The notes under the pieces are model-generated. The model did no database searches, was not told where the DNA came from, and saw only the letters and a list, made by a program, of their open reading frames with translations. DNA of 64,000 bases from JAWXBK01 sp040878185 (GTDB taxonomy: Bacteria > Pseudomonadota > Alphaproteobacteria > Dongiales > Dongiaceae): assembly GCA_040878185.1 (NCBI GenBank), contig JBBDMS010000043.1:15811-79810 (forward strand), read 5' to 3'. Within the stretch, counting starts at the first letter, position 1, and the number at the start of each line of letters is the position of its first letter. This document shows positions 7,263 to 15,867 of the stretch, piece by piece. The translations under genes were made by a program, and so were the position numbers.

Positions 7263-8525
7263 TCAGGAAATCCGGCGCAGATACCAGCGCGCGATCCGGT
7301 CGATGCCTTCCTCGATCTCGGAGTAGCGCCCGGGGCGGTAGCGCGACGAGAGCACGCCCGCCTGGTTGTCTTCGGTGATCTTCGCATCCTGCCGCGTCGT
7401 CACGTCCCAGAACCAAGTGAGGGCATCGCGATCATAGTCCCGACCCTCGAGCGCATCGTCGCGCACCAGCCAGGTGAGCTCGACATCGGTCAGAAGCGGT
7501 TCGATCGGCGTAAAGCGAAAGACGACCGCATGGTCGTTCGACATGAGAAGCGTGACCAGCGGATGAAATGTCACATAGGTATAGCCGCCGTCATGCTGGC
7601 GGAGATCGCCCATCAACGGCGCCACCGGTTTGCCGTCGCGCGTCTCGGAAAGATGGCCCCGCTTCAGCGGAATGCGGCCGGCCGCTCGATAGAAATCCGA
7701 ATGCTCGTCGTCGTTGAAACAGCCAGTCGCGTGGCCCATGGCGGCCGCACGCTTCTCCCATTCGGCGAGCAGGCTCGCGAAATCGTCCATCGCCTGCTTC
7801 GGTCCGGAATATTCGCCGGCACCGAACCCGTCGATCTCGGCCTTGGTATGCGCCGTGCAGAATTCCGGATGCGCCGACAAACAGTGATAGCATTCGAAGA
7901 AATTCTCGACGACCAGCTTCCAGTTCGCCCGCGTCGGATAGCTCTCCTTAGCGGCAATCTTCGCACGCGTCAGGCCCTGCGGCACGAGATAGGGACGCAT
8001 GATGTCGTACGCCGCATTGAAATCCGGCGCCGCCCCGTCGGTCAGATTGATGAAGATGAGACCTTCGAAAATGTGCACATGCGCGCGATGCAACGCATGG
8101 TCGTCCGGATCGAAGTCCGCCGGCATGTGGCGCGCGGCCTTCAACCGGCCATCGAGATCGTAGGTCCAGGCATGATAGGGGCAGGCAAGCAGCCGACGAT
8201 TGCCTTCGGTGGCAAGACAGATGCGTGAACCGCGATGGCGGCAGACATTGAACAGCGCATGAATCTCGCCGGCTTTATCGCGGATGACGATCATCTCTTC
8301 GCCGCCCACGCGGAACAGGAAGTAATCGCCGGGTTCCGGGATGCGCGAGACATGATCGACCTGCAGCCAGAGCCGGCCGACGAGGCGATCCATGTCGCGG
8401 GCAAAAATGTCGGGATCGGCATAGAAGGCTTGTTCCAACGGGCGGCCGCGCGGCTGTCGCGCAATCAACCCATCGATATCGATGCGTGGCGATAGCACCG
8501 GCACCTGGGATATCGCTGCTGCCAT
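7263..8525 (-). CDS. Rieske non-haem iron oxygenase, alpha subunit (betaine-demethylase-like)
   Basis: The 420-residue protein is a ring-hydroxylating-type oxygenase subunit. The Rieske [2Fe-2S] ligands are C95-x-H97 and C115-x2-H118 (CRHRGSRI and CPYHAW). The mononuclear iron site shows in ENFFECYHCLSAHPEF with H214 and H219, and a later acidic ligand is expected near TEDNQAG. Homologues demethylate quaternary amines such as glycine betaine or stachydrine, or oxidise aromatics. Context (GcvT-like methyl transferase, agmatinase, TetR) supports N-demethylation, an inference. GGAGGCTTCT precedes the ATG at 8525. No dedicated reductase gene is adjacent; the flavoprotein at 12550-14592 is not an obvious electron donor. 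Confidence 0.88.
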   Translation of the reverse strand: MAAAISQVPVLSPRIDIDGLIARQPRGRPLEQAFYADPDIFARDMDRLVGRLWLQVDHVSRIPEPGDYFLFRVGGEEMIVIRDKAGEIHALFNVCRHRGSRICLATEGNRRLLACPYHAWTYDLDGRLKAARHMPADFDPDDHALHRAHVHIFEGLIFINLTDGAAPDFNAAYDIMRPYLVPQGLTRAKIAAKESYPTRANWKLVVENFFECYHCLSAHPEFCTAHTKAEIDGFGAGEYSGPKQAMDDFASLLAEWEKRAAAMGHATGCFNDDEHSDFYRAAGRIPLKRGHLSETRDGKPVAPLMGDLRQHDGGYTYVTFHPLVTLLMSNDHAVVFRFTPIEPLLTDVELTWLVRDDALEGRDYDRDALTWFWDVTTRQDAKITEDNQAGVLSSRYRPGRYSEIEEGIDRIARWYLRRIS

Positions 8526-8617
8526 AGAAGCCTCCAACCGTTCGAACCATACCGATGCCCAATTCTGGGTCTCGGGCGGCGCTACGGTCAATTCACCCTG
8601 TGGAGTGACGGAACCAT

Positions 8618-10102
8618 CTATTCGACGAACGGCAGTTCGCAGACTTCGGCCGACACGGTGCCGAGCGGATGCGTGACATGGACGGTTTCGCCGATCTGCA
8701 CGGCCGCATCGACCAGCGCGATGCCGATGCTGCGATCGAGCGCGAAGGAATGCACCGCCCAACGCACTTCGCCGGTCTTGCCGCGCTTGTCCGCAACGGG
8801 CCAGTACCATTCGAGACGCGGCAGATCGCCGTCGATCAGCAGCCCGACGCTGCGCCGGCGCGGGCCCTCGGTTTTGATGCGCGCGAGTGCCTCGCGGCCC
8901 ATGAACGGGCCGGAATCGAGATCGACCAGCCGTTCGCCACCGGCTTCATAGGGATTCATGCCGGAGCTCATGTGATAGGCGGTATCGGTCACGTTGCGCT
9001 CGACCGCACGATGCACGATCGGGCCTGTCACCAGCATGTCATAGGGTTTTCCGGCGTCGCGCAGCGCATTCCACAGTTCCATTGCCCGCGCGCTCGAAAG
9101 CGGAAACACCTCGAAGCCGAACGCGCCGCTCCAGCCGGTGCGCGAAACGACCGCATCGATCCCGGCAACGCGCGTCGCGACGCAGCGATAGAATTTGAGA
9201 TCGTCGACCGGCGCGTCGACCAGACCGCGCAACACGTCCGCCGAAAGCGGGCCCTGGATCTGGATCGGCGCCACGTCGGGTTCCGAAACCTTCACATCGA
9301 AATCGCTGTGCAGCGCGATGCCCTGCGCCCAGAGCGTTAAATCGGCCGAGCCGTGCGAGAACCATACGACATCGTCCCAGGGCCGCAGCACCACCGGATC
9401 GCAGATGATCGCCCCGCTATCGTCACAGCAATAGGTGTAGCGGCAGGCACCGGTTTTCATCGTCAGCAGGTTGCGCGAGGCCAGATAGTCAGCGAATTTG
9501 AGCGCATCGGGCCCGCGGATCTCGGTCTGACGCTCGCAGCCGACATCCCACATCGTGACGCGATCGGTCAGCGCGACATACTCCTCCGCCGGCGTACGCG
9601 AATAGATGATCGGAAAGAACATGCCGTTATAAGTCATGAATTCGGTGACGCCAGCCGCGACGGTCCCCTCGAAATAGGGCGATGTCCGCGCGATCGGATA
9701 AAGACGCTGGCGCTCCCAGGGCTTGACCCGCTTGGTATCGAGATACTCCGCGAGCCGCGCGATCTTGCCGTCCTTCATCTCGACGATCATCGCGAATCGG
9801 AAATCGGCGCGCACCGGCGTCAGATCGACATGCGTCCCGGCGCCCACCATCTCGCTGCGGAAGATACCTTCCGCAAAAACCTCGTTGCCGCTTTCGATCA
9901 TCGGGCCGAATTCGACGCTCATGTCGCGCAGGCCACGCAAGGCGGTCCCGACCTCGCGCAGGATTTCGTCGCGGCCCTCGAGCGGGCGATCGAGCAGTGG
10001 CAGTTCGCAGCGCCCATCTTCGGCGAACAGCGCGCCGATGCGCGCGACATCGCCTGTGACGAAGGCATCGCAATAGGCCTGAAGCGCTTTGGTCGGTGTC
10101 AT
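8618..10102 (-). CDS. SnoaL-like domain fused to GcvT-type aminomethyltransferase
   Basis: A 494-residue two-domain protein. Residues about 1-125 form a SnoaL/NTF2-like fold (ALQAYCDAFVTGDVARIGALF, later EMKDGKIARLAEYLD). From about 140 onward it is a GcvT-like, folate-binding protein (TEFMTYNGMFFPIIYS, WDVGCERQTEIRGPDAL, SRTGWSGAFGFEVFP, a C-terminal GcvT barrel with IGIALVDAAVQIGETV). GcvT proteins move one-carbon units from amines to tetrahydrofolate; related forms work in dimethylglycine, sarcosine or DMSP demethylation. The fusion is unusual, and the next upstream gene is a free-standing SnoaL-like protein. GGAGAGAG precedes the ATG. It likely captures methyl groups released in this pathway; the true substrate is unknown. 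Confidence 0.85.
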   Translation of the reverse strand: MTPTKALQAYCDAFVTGDVARIGALFAEDGRCELPLLDRPLEGRDEILREVGTALRGLRDMSVEFGPMIESGNEVFAEGIFRSEMVGAGTHVDLTPVRADFRFAMIVEMKDGKIARLAEYLDTKRVKPWERQRLYPIARTSPYFEGTVAAGVTEFMTYNGMFFPIIYSRTPAEEYVALTDRVTMWDVGCERQTEIRGPDALKFADYLASRNLLTMKTGACRYTYCCDDSGAIICDPVVLRPWDDVVWFSHGSADLTLWAQGIALHSDFDVKVSEPDVAPIQIQGPLSADVLRGLVDAPVDDLKFYRCVATRVAGIDAVVSRTGWSGAFGFEVFPLSSARAMELWNALRDAGKPYDMLVTGPIVHRAVERNVTDTAYHMSSGMNPYEAGGERLVDLDSGPFMGREALARIKTEGPRRRSVGLLIDGDLPRLEWYWPVADKRGKTGEVRWAVHSFALDRSIGIALVDAAVQIGETVHVTHPLGTVSAEVCELPFVE

Positions 10103-10124
10103 GTCTCTCTCCGCAATACCCGCC

Positions 10125-10538
10125 TTAGTGCCCGGCGCCGAAAGCCATCACCGGCCCGTCGGTCCAGAGCCGATAGGGATGCGCATCGCAATAGATCGAC
10201 AGCCGGCCGAGCCGGCCGTCCTGCGTTTCGGCCACCAGCGCGAACGGCACCGCGATCGCGCGATCGTCGCGTGCGACATGCGCCGTCATAAGGCCCTCGG
10301 CGATCGCATGGGCGCCGTTTTCCTTGACCGCCCGAAGCTCGATCGCGATGCGATCGGCGATCTCGAACGCCCGGTCGAACCCGGCGCGGATTTCGGCCTG
10401 CCCGACCAGCCGCGGCTGCAGAAACGGGAACTCGAAAAGGGCATGCGGCCCGAACAGCGCCGTCAGCGCGGCGGCGTTCCGGGCGGAAAATCCCTCGCAG
10501 AACCGGCGAACCAGCTGCTCCGGCGTGGTGGAAGACAT
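10125..10538 (-). CDS. SnoaL/NTF2-like small protein
   Basis: A 137-residue protein of the SnoaL-like (NTF2 fold) group, starting MSSTTPEQLVRRFCEGF with ALTALFGPHALFEFPFL and, near the end, DGRLGRLSIYCD. The fold forms a cone-shaped pocket used in isomerases, hydratases or binding proteins. It is first in the leftward cluster, 22 bases before the SnoaL-GcvT fusion, and its pattern (FxxEFPFL) parallels the fusion's own N-terminal domain (GRCELPLL), so the two may be paralogous modules. The ribosome binding site is weak. Function beyond the fold cannot be assigned. Confidence 0.8.
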   Translation of the reverse strand: MSSTTPEQLVRRFCEGFSARNAAALTALFGPHALFEFPFLQPRLVGQAEIRAGFDRAFEIADRIAIELRAVKENGAHAIAEGLMTAHVARDDRAIAVPFALVAETQDGRLGRLSIYCDAHPYRLWTDGPVMAFGAGH

Positions 10539-10562
10539 AGGCGGGACTCCAAAAGACTTGGC

Positions 10563-10598
10563 AATAAGATAAGTATTAGCTTATATTTTGTCTGTCAA
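10563..10598. promoter_or_regulatory. divergent promoter region with TetR-type operator
   Basis: An AT-rich inverted repeat, ATAAG-N6-CTTAT (10569-10584), lies between the divergent SnoaL and tetR starts. On the minus strand a TTGACA -35 element (complement of 10593-10598) is placed so that the repeat covers the -10 region of the leftward cluster. This is a natural binding site for the adjacent TetR regulator, which would then control both sides. Confidence 0.5.
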
Positions 10599-10625
10599 GC
10601 AGCGGCCCCGACAACGGAGCGACCG

Positions 10626-11261
10626 ATGCCTGCCAGGCTGGAAATCGAACCGAGAAAATCGCCGCGCCAGGCCCGCGCGCAGAAGACGGTCGAGCGCATT
10701 CTCGCGACGACCGCCGGTCTGCTCGACCAGATCGGCTTCGACCGGCTCACGACCAATCTGGTCGCCGAGCGCGCCGACGTGAACATCGCCTCGCTCTATG
10801 CCTACTTCCCGAACAAATATTCGCTGCTGCACAGCCTCGCGCTGCGGCTCGCGGAACGTCAGGTCGCGCAGATCCGCGCCTATATCGATCGCATCGGCGC
10901 CGATGTTCCCTGGCAAGTGGCGAGCGACGGCATTGTCGATGCGATGCTGACCGCCAGCCGCAACGAACCGGGCTTCGCCGCCCTGCAACATGCGTTGATG
11001 GCGGTGCCGGAGCTGCGCGACGTGTATCGACGCTCGAACGACGAACTCGTCGATGCGATGGCACGCTTCCTGCGCCGTTACAATGTCGATCTGCCGCGCG
11101 AGCAGGTGGCGTTGATCCAGATGAGCCTCGGCGAGACGTCAGCCATCCTGTTCGACCTCGCGGTATCGCAGGGTGGTGTCGATCATCGGATGATCGACGA
11201 GTTGAAGCGCCTGCATCGCGGCTATCTCGGCACCTATATCGGTGCCGGCACCGCGCGTTAG
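10626..11261 (+). CDS. TetR-family transcriptional regulator
   Basis: A 211-residue regulator with an N-terminal helix-turn-helix of the TetR type: RILATTAGLLDQIGFDRLTT, then LVAERADVNIASLYAYFPNKYSLL (about residues 43-68), where the YxYFxNK signature is characteristic. The C-terminal helices would bind an unknown ligand. The start at 10626 follows CGGAGCGACC, and a longer upstream frame is rejected because it overlaps the divergent genes. It faces the SnoaL/GcvT/Rieske/agmatinase cluster across a shared operator-like repeat and probably represses it until the substrate is present. Confidence 0.88.
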   Translation: MPARLEIEPRKSPRQARAQKTVERILATTAGLLDQIGFDRLTTNLVAERADVNIASLYAYFPNKYSLLHSLALRLAERQVAQIRAYIDRIGADVPWQVASDGIVDAMLTASRNEPGFAALQHALMAVPELRDVYRRSNDELVDAMARFLRRYNVDLPREQVALIQMSLGETSAILFDLAVSQGGVDHRMIDELKRLHRGYLGTYIGAGTAR

Positions 11262-11291
11262 CCCCGCCGCCTCGCGTTGCGGAAGCGATGA

Positions 11292-12482
11292 TCAGCCGAT
11301 TTTAAGGTCCGTCTCGACCTTGAAATGCCGCTTCTCGAGCTCCGCGAAGAAAGCGGCCACGTCGAAATACTCCTCCGGCCCCCACACACCCGGCACCAGC
11401 GGCCGCCGCAGCATGAGCTGCGCGCCGATCGATACGCCCATCGAGGTTGCCGCATCGATGTAACCGTCATAGAGCGGATCGGGTGCGTCGGTTACGAAAC
11501 AGCGCGCCGTCGCCGGCTTGCCGTCCTTCGTCCCCTGCCCGATCGCGAAATGGATCTGATAGGTTTCCTGCGCCGGCAGCCGCGACCGGTTGCGCTCGAT
11601 ATTGCGGAAGATGACGGCGTTCAGCACGTCGATCGGCTTGACCGTACCGCCGGGCACGGTGACCGGATCATCGAAATCGCCGAACCCCGCTTTCACCAGC
11701 CCGACCCACGCCTCGTGCTCGGCGCGCGGCAAGGAGAGTTTCCAGGTGAACTCGCGAATGCCCTTGTCGGCAATGCCTTTCGCAAATGGCACGGTGAGCG
11801 GCTCCGAATGCAGCGTATGCATGAACTCGGTGCGGCCGAAGGGTGCTGGCAGATCGATCACCTCTTTGCCCGCCTGCGGCGCCACCTCGACGAGGCGGCC
11901 ATCGAGAAACTGCTTCGAGGGGTGGCCATACTCGCCGAGAACGGTCGCGATCGAATAAGGCGGCACCAGAACCGGATTCTCGTCGCCTTTGGTCGCGGCC
12001 GCCCAATAGAGATTGATCCGGTCGATGGTGTCGAGCTTTTCGGCAACCGCCTTACAGGTGAGGTTCGACACGCCGGGATCGGCGCCCAGCCCGAGCACCG
12101 CCGTCACGCCAGCCTTCTGCCATAGGTCGTGCTCGGCCTTCTGGCGCACAGTGAAGATGCCGAGCCCGCCATAATCGACATACGGCCGGCGCGCCTCAAG
12201 GCAGGCATGGAAAATCGCCATCTGATGCCCGGCAAAGGTCGGCACCGCGTTGATGCAGAGATCGGCGCGTTCGATCAGCGCCAGCATCGACGGTGTATCC
12301 GTCACATCGACCGCCGCCGGTTCGAGGCGCCCGTCGCCGATCGCGATACAGACCTGGCGCGCGCGTTCGAGCGTCGTGTCAGCCGCGATCACCCGTTCGA
12401 CGCCATCGGACTGCGCCGACATCAGGTCACGCGCCGTTCCGGAGCCCATCATGCCGGCGCCGCCCAGGATCAGGATCTTCAT
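11292..12482 (-). CDS. saccharopine dehydrogenase-like NAD(P)-binding protein
   Basis: The 396-residue protein starts MKILILGGAGMMGSGTARDL, a Rossmann nucleotide-binding loop with GGAGMMG. It then follows the saccharopine dehydrogenase family pattern (DLCINAVPTFAGHQMAIFHAC, YVDYGG, GLGADPGVSNL). Members oxidise or reduce secondary amines such as saccharopine, carboxynorspermidine or opine-like compounds. It is last in a leftward operon after the flavoprotein (67-base gap), so it may work on an imine or amino acid product of that enzyme. AAGGAAGGACC precedes the ATG at 12482. It converges with tetR, 30 bases away. The reaction is not certain. Confidence 0.8.
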   Translation of the reverse strand: MKILILGGAGMMGSGTARDLMSAQSDGVERVIAADTTLERARQVCIAIGDGRLEPAAVDVTDTPSMLALIERADLCINAVPTFAGHQMAIFHACLEARRPYVDYGGLGIFTVRQKAEHDLWQKAGVTAVLGLGADPGVSNLTCKAVAEKLDTIDRINLYWAAATKGDENPVLVPPYSIATVLGEYGHPSKQFLDGRLVEVAPQAGKEVIDLPAPFGRTEFMHTLHSEPLTVPFAKGIADKGIREFTWKLSLPRAEHEAWVGLVKAGFGDFDDPVTVPGGTVKPIDVLNAVIFRNIERNRSRLPAQETYQIHFAIGQGTKDGKPATARCFVTDAPDPLYDGYIDAATSMGVSIGAQLMLRRPLVPGVWGPEEYFDVAAFFAELEKRHFKVETDLKIG

Positions 12483-12549
12483 CGCAGGTCCTTCCTTGTG
12501 TTGGAAATCACTGGCGGAGGAGCAACGGCGCACGCACCGGCCGGCCGCG

Positions 12550-14592
12550 TCACATTACATGGCAGAGGCGCAGCGCGTCGTAGATAGCGGCATGAATGTT
12601 CCGGCTCTGAACCGCATCGCCGATGCGATAAAGCCGATAGCGTCCGGCCGGATTTGTTTCGATGGTCTGTGGCTGGCCGTCGATGAAGGCCGCATGATCG
12701 AGTTCGCCGAGATTTTTCGATCCCGGCTTGAGGGCGAAATAAAGCTCGTCGACCGGCAAGGTGCCATGCTCCACGACGATCTGGTCGTAACGCCGCTCTT
12801 CTTTGGTGCCGGCATATTCGTTGTAGAGAACAGCCGACAGCTTGTTGCCGTCGCGCCTGACCGCGATCAGCCGCTCGTTGAGCGTGATCGCCACATTGTG
12901 CTTCTTGAAGGCGCGCATATAGGCGGGATGATTCATACCGCCGAGCAAGGGTGCTACGATCCGCTCCGGCGTCACCAGATCGACCCGGGCCCCGGTCTGC
13001 GCCATCGCCTCCGCCGCCATCATGCCCTGATGCGCGCCGTTATCGTCGTAAAGCAAGACATGCTCAGCCGGTTTGGCAGCACCCGTCAGAATGTCCCAGC
13101 TCGTCGTCACCAGCGCCTCGCCCTCGTCGAGGAAGCCGGTATTGGGCAGGCCGCCGGTCGCGACGATGACGATGTCGGGATTCTCGGCCAGTACGTCCGA
13201 TGCTTCGGCATAGTTGTTAAAGCGCATCACGACGCCGGCGCGCTCGGCTTCCGCCACGCGCCAGTCGACGATGCCGATGATTTCCTTGCGACGGAGCAGC
13301 TCGGCGGCAATGCGGATCTGTCCGCCCGGCTCGTTTGCCGCCTCGAAGAGGATAACTTCGTGGCCGCGCTCGCCGGCAACGCGGGCGGCTTCGAGGCCAG
13401 CCGGCCCGCCGCCGACGATCACGATCTTGCGGCGCGCACCGTCGCTGCGGGCGATCACATGCGGCATCGTCCCTTCGCGACCGGTCGCGGGATTGTGGAT
13501 GCAGAGCGCGCCGCCGCCCTCATAGAGCCGGTCGAGGCAATAGCTCGCGCCGACGCAGGGCCGGATCCGGTGTTCCTCGCCGCGCATCACCTTGGCGACG
13601 ATATGAGGATCGGCAAGATGCGGTCGTGTCATGCCGACAATGTCGAGAATGCCCGAAGCGACCGCATGGCGCGCCGTCGCCACATCGCCGATGCGCGCCG
13701 CATGCAGGATCGGAATGTCGGTCGCGCCGCGCACTTCCTTCGCCAGTTCCAGATGCGGCGCCGAGGGCGTGCCCATGCCCGGAATGACATGGGTCAGCGA
13801 ACCGTCGCTGTCGATATGGCCTTTGATGACATTGACGAAGTCGATCATGCCGGAGGCGACCAGACGCTGCGCGATCTCGATTCCCTCCGCGCGCGACAGA
13901 CCGCGCTCCCAGTCTTCGTCGCAGACCATGCGAACGCCGACGATGTAGGCGGGCCCGACCCGCTTGCGGATCGCGCGCAGCGCATCGAGCGAGAAGCGCA
14001 TCCGGTTCTCGAGGCTGCCGCCATATTCATCGCTGCGCTTGTTCGTCGCCGGCGACCAGAACCCATCGAGAAAATGGCCGTAACATTCGATCTCGACGCC
14101 GTCGAGCCCGGATTCCTGGCAACGCGCCGCAGCCTCGCCATAATCGCCCGCGATGCGCCGGATGTCGTAATCCTCGGCCTCTTTCGGAAATGCGCGATGC
14201 GCCGCCTCGCGGACCGGAGACGGCGCCACGACCGGCAGCCACTCCCCGGTGTTCCAACCGGTCCGGCGACCGAGATGGGTGATCTGGCACATAATCGCCG
14301 CACCATGCTCGTGCACGGCATCGCTCGTTTCGCGCAGCCAGCGCACGACCTCGTCGCGATAAAGCTCGATATTGCCGAACGCCTGCGGCGAATCCTTCGA
14401 CACGACCGACGAGCCGCCGATCATCGTCAGCCCGATCCCGCCTTTTGCCTTTTCGACGTGATAGAGCCGGTAGCGATCCTTCGGCAGCCCACCTTCGGTG
14501 TATGCCGGCTCGTGGCTCGTGCTCATAAGCCGGTTGCGCAGCGTCAGATGCTTGAGCTGAAAGGGCTGCAGCAAGGGATCGTTCACGGCCAT
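12550..14592 (-). CDS. NADH:flavin oxidoreductase, dimethylamine dehydrogenase/2,4-dienoyl-CoA reductase type
   Basis: A 680-residue two-part flavoprotein. Residues 1-370 form an old-yellow-enzyme TIM barrel binding FMN (MSTSHEPAYTEGGLP, QITHLGRR, KRSDEYGGSLENRMRF). A cysteine-bearing segment (RPCVGASYCLDRLYEGGGALCIHNP) matches the [4Fe-4S]-binding region, although the spacing is altered. After about 390 comes an FAD/NAD(P) domain with IVIVGGGPAGLEAARV and IVIVATGG. Relatives include trimethylamine, dimethylamine and N-methylproline demethylases and dienoyl-CoA reductase. With the betaine-type Rieske cluster just across tetR, an N-demethylating role is attractive but inferred. It follows the glycosyltransferase by 65 bases in the operon. 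Confidence 0.88.
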   Translation of the reverse strand: MAVNDPLLQPFQLKHLTLRNRLMSTSHEPAYTEGGLPKDRYRLYHVEKAKGGIGLTMIGGSSVVSKDSPQAFGNIELYRDEVVRWLRETSDAVHEHGAAIMCQITHLGRRTGWNTGEWLPVVAPSPVREAAHRAFPKEAEDYDIRRIAGDYGEAAARCQESGLDGVEIECYGHFLDGFWSPATNKRSDEYGGSLENRMRFSLDALRAIRKRVGPAYIVGVRMVCDEDWERGLSRAEGIEIAQRLVASGMIDFVNVIKGHIDSDGSLTHVIPGMGTPSAPHLELAKEVRGATDIPILHAARIGDVATARHAVASGILDIVGMTRPHLADPHIVAKVMRGEEHRIRPCVGASYCLDRLYEGGGALCIHNPATGREGTMPHVIARSDGARRKIVIVGGGPAGLEAARVAGERGHEVILFEAANEPGGQIRIAAELLRRKEIIGIVDWRVAEAERAGVVMRFNNYAEASDVLAENPDIVIVATGGLPNTGFLDEGEALVTTSWDILTGAAKPAEHVLLYDDNGAHQGMMAAEAMAQTGARVDLVTPERIVAPLLGGMNHPAYMRAFKKHNVAITLNERLIAVRRDGNKLSAVLYNEYAGTKEERRYDQIVVEHGTLPVDELYFALKPGSKNLGELDHAAFIDGQPQTIETNPAGRYRLYRIGDAVQSRNIHAAIYDALRLCHVM

Positions 14593-14657
14593 GCGCCTGC
14601 CTGTTCCTCTCTTTTCCGGCGAACCTTTGTCGGTCGATGGATGCTAGCGCCGGCGGC

Positions 14658-15776
14658 TCATGCGGTCGAGGCTGGCCGCTTGGGCGGCGCGCTTTGGACC
14701 AGCTCGACGATCGCCTTCGCCGCCCGGTCGGCGCCGTTGACCGGCACGAGCTTGCGCGCGGCTTCCGACATGGCGGCACGACGCTGCGGATCGGCCAGCG
14801 CTTCGAGCCCGCGCACCAGTTTCTCGGTCTCGAGCGGCTTCATCGCAAACCCGGCGCCGGCCGCCTCGATCCGGGCGGCTCGCCCACCCTGGTCGTCGTC
14901 AGGCATGTTGAGTTCGATGAACAGGCTCGGCACGCCGTGATGCAGCAGCTCCGAGGTCGTGTTGAAGCCCAGCGCCGAGATCGCCGCGTCGAATGCCTGC
15001 CAGCATTCGGCCAGCGGAAAATAGGTGAACTCGACCAGGTTGCTGCCCTCTGCGGGCGACGGACCGCGAAACAGCGGCGGCCGTGCCACGGCGAACAGCC
15101 AGTCCGGATGGCGCGCGGTTTCGGCCAGCACCCAGTCGCGCAGCTCGCGATATTGCTTGTCGCCGCCGCCGCCGAATCCGACATAGACGATGAACGCATC
15201 CGCCGGCAGGCCGAGGCGCACCCGCGCCTTCTCCCGTTCGATCGCCTCGTTGCGGCCGCGGATCATGATCGCATCGGTGAACGCCACCGGCAGCCGCTCC
15301 GGGATCGGCATCGAGAACTCGTCCTCGCGATGCGGGACCAACACCAGATCGTAATATTTGTCGAGAATCGAAATCAGGGTCTCGTTGTTTCTGACTTCCT
15401 GGTTCTTCTCGCGATAGATGAAGACGCGCCGGCATTTCTCATGGCGCAGCATGGGCGTGAGTTCGCGCATCGCACCGCGCGGATAGCTGTCGACCACGAT
15501 GACGTCGGGATCGAAGGACTGCAGCGTCGCCTGGACGATCGCGCGGTTGACGTCCCGCATCCGCTCATGCTCGGGCCGGCCGCGCGCCGGCACGAAACGC
15601 GACATCAGCTTCACCGTCGCGAACCCTTCGTCCCACGCCAGATGCGACGCTTCGGAGTTGGTCAGAAAGATGAACTCGGCATCCGCGACGCGCTTGCGCA
15701 GCTGCCGCGCAACGGCGAGCGTGCGCATCAGATGGCCGAGGCCGAATCCATTCGAAGCGTAGAAGATGACCCGCAT
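14658..15776 (-). CDS. MurG/GT28-like glycosyltransferase
   Basis: The 372-residue protein has a GT-B fold like MurG. The N-terminus reads VIFYASNGFGLGHLMRTLAVA with the GHL donor/acceptor loop, then DVIVVDSYPRG. The C-terminal half has YVGFGGGGDKQYRELRDWV and AISALGFNTTSELLHHGVPSLFIE, the usual nucleotide-sugar binding region. It sits inside the leftward operon between the ABC transporter ATPase (91-base gap) and the flavoprotein, an odd place for a sugar transferase. The acceptor is unknown; it could modify a small molecule or an envelope component. A weak GGAAC precedes the ATG at 15776. Confidence 0.75.
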   Translation of the reverse strand: MRVIFYASNGFGLGHLMRTLAVARQLRKRVADAEFIFLTNSEASHLAWDEGFATVKLMSRFVPARGRPEHERMRDVNRAIVQATLQSFDPDVIVVDSYPRGAMRELTPMLRHEKCRRVFIYREKNQEVRNNETLISILDKYYDLVLVPHREDEFSMPIPERLPVAFTDAIMIRGRNEAIEREKARVRLGLPADAFIVYVGFGGGGDKQYRELRDWVLAETARHPDWLFAVARPPLFRGPSPAEGSNLVEFTYFPLAECWQAFDAAISALGFNTTSELLHHGVPSLFIELNMPDDDQGGRAARIEAAGAGFAMKPLETEKLVRGLEALADPQRRAAMSEAARKLVPVNGADRAAKAIVELVQSAPPKRPASTA

Positions 15777-15867
15777 GCGATGATGTTCCAGCCGCTGCCC
15801 CGCCGCAGGGCGGCAGTCTTGCCGTCGCGGCCGACACTGTCAAAGCGATTTGTCTTGAAGGGTCGCC

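Noticed and set aside
12250..14940. An 896-codon rightward open frame
   Set aside because: It lies opposite the flavoprotein gene, which has complete FMN and FAD motifs; the rightward reading shows no family and an Arg/Asp/His-rich composition typical of antisense frames.
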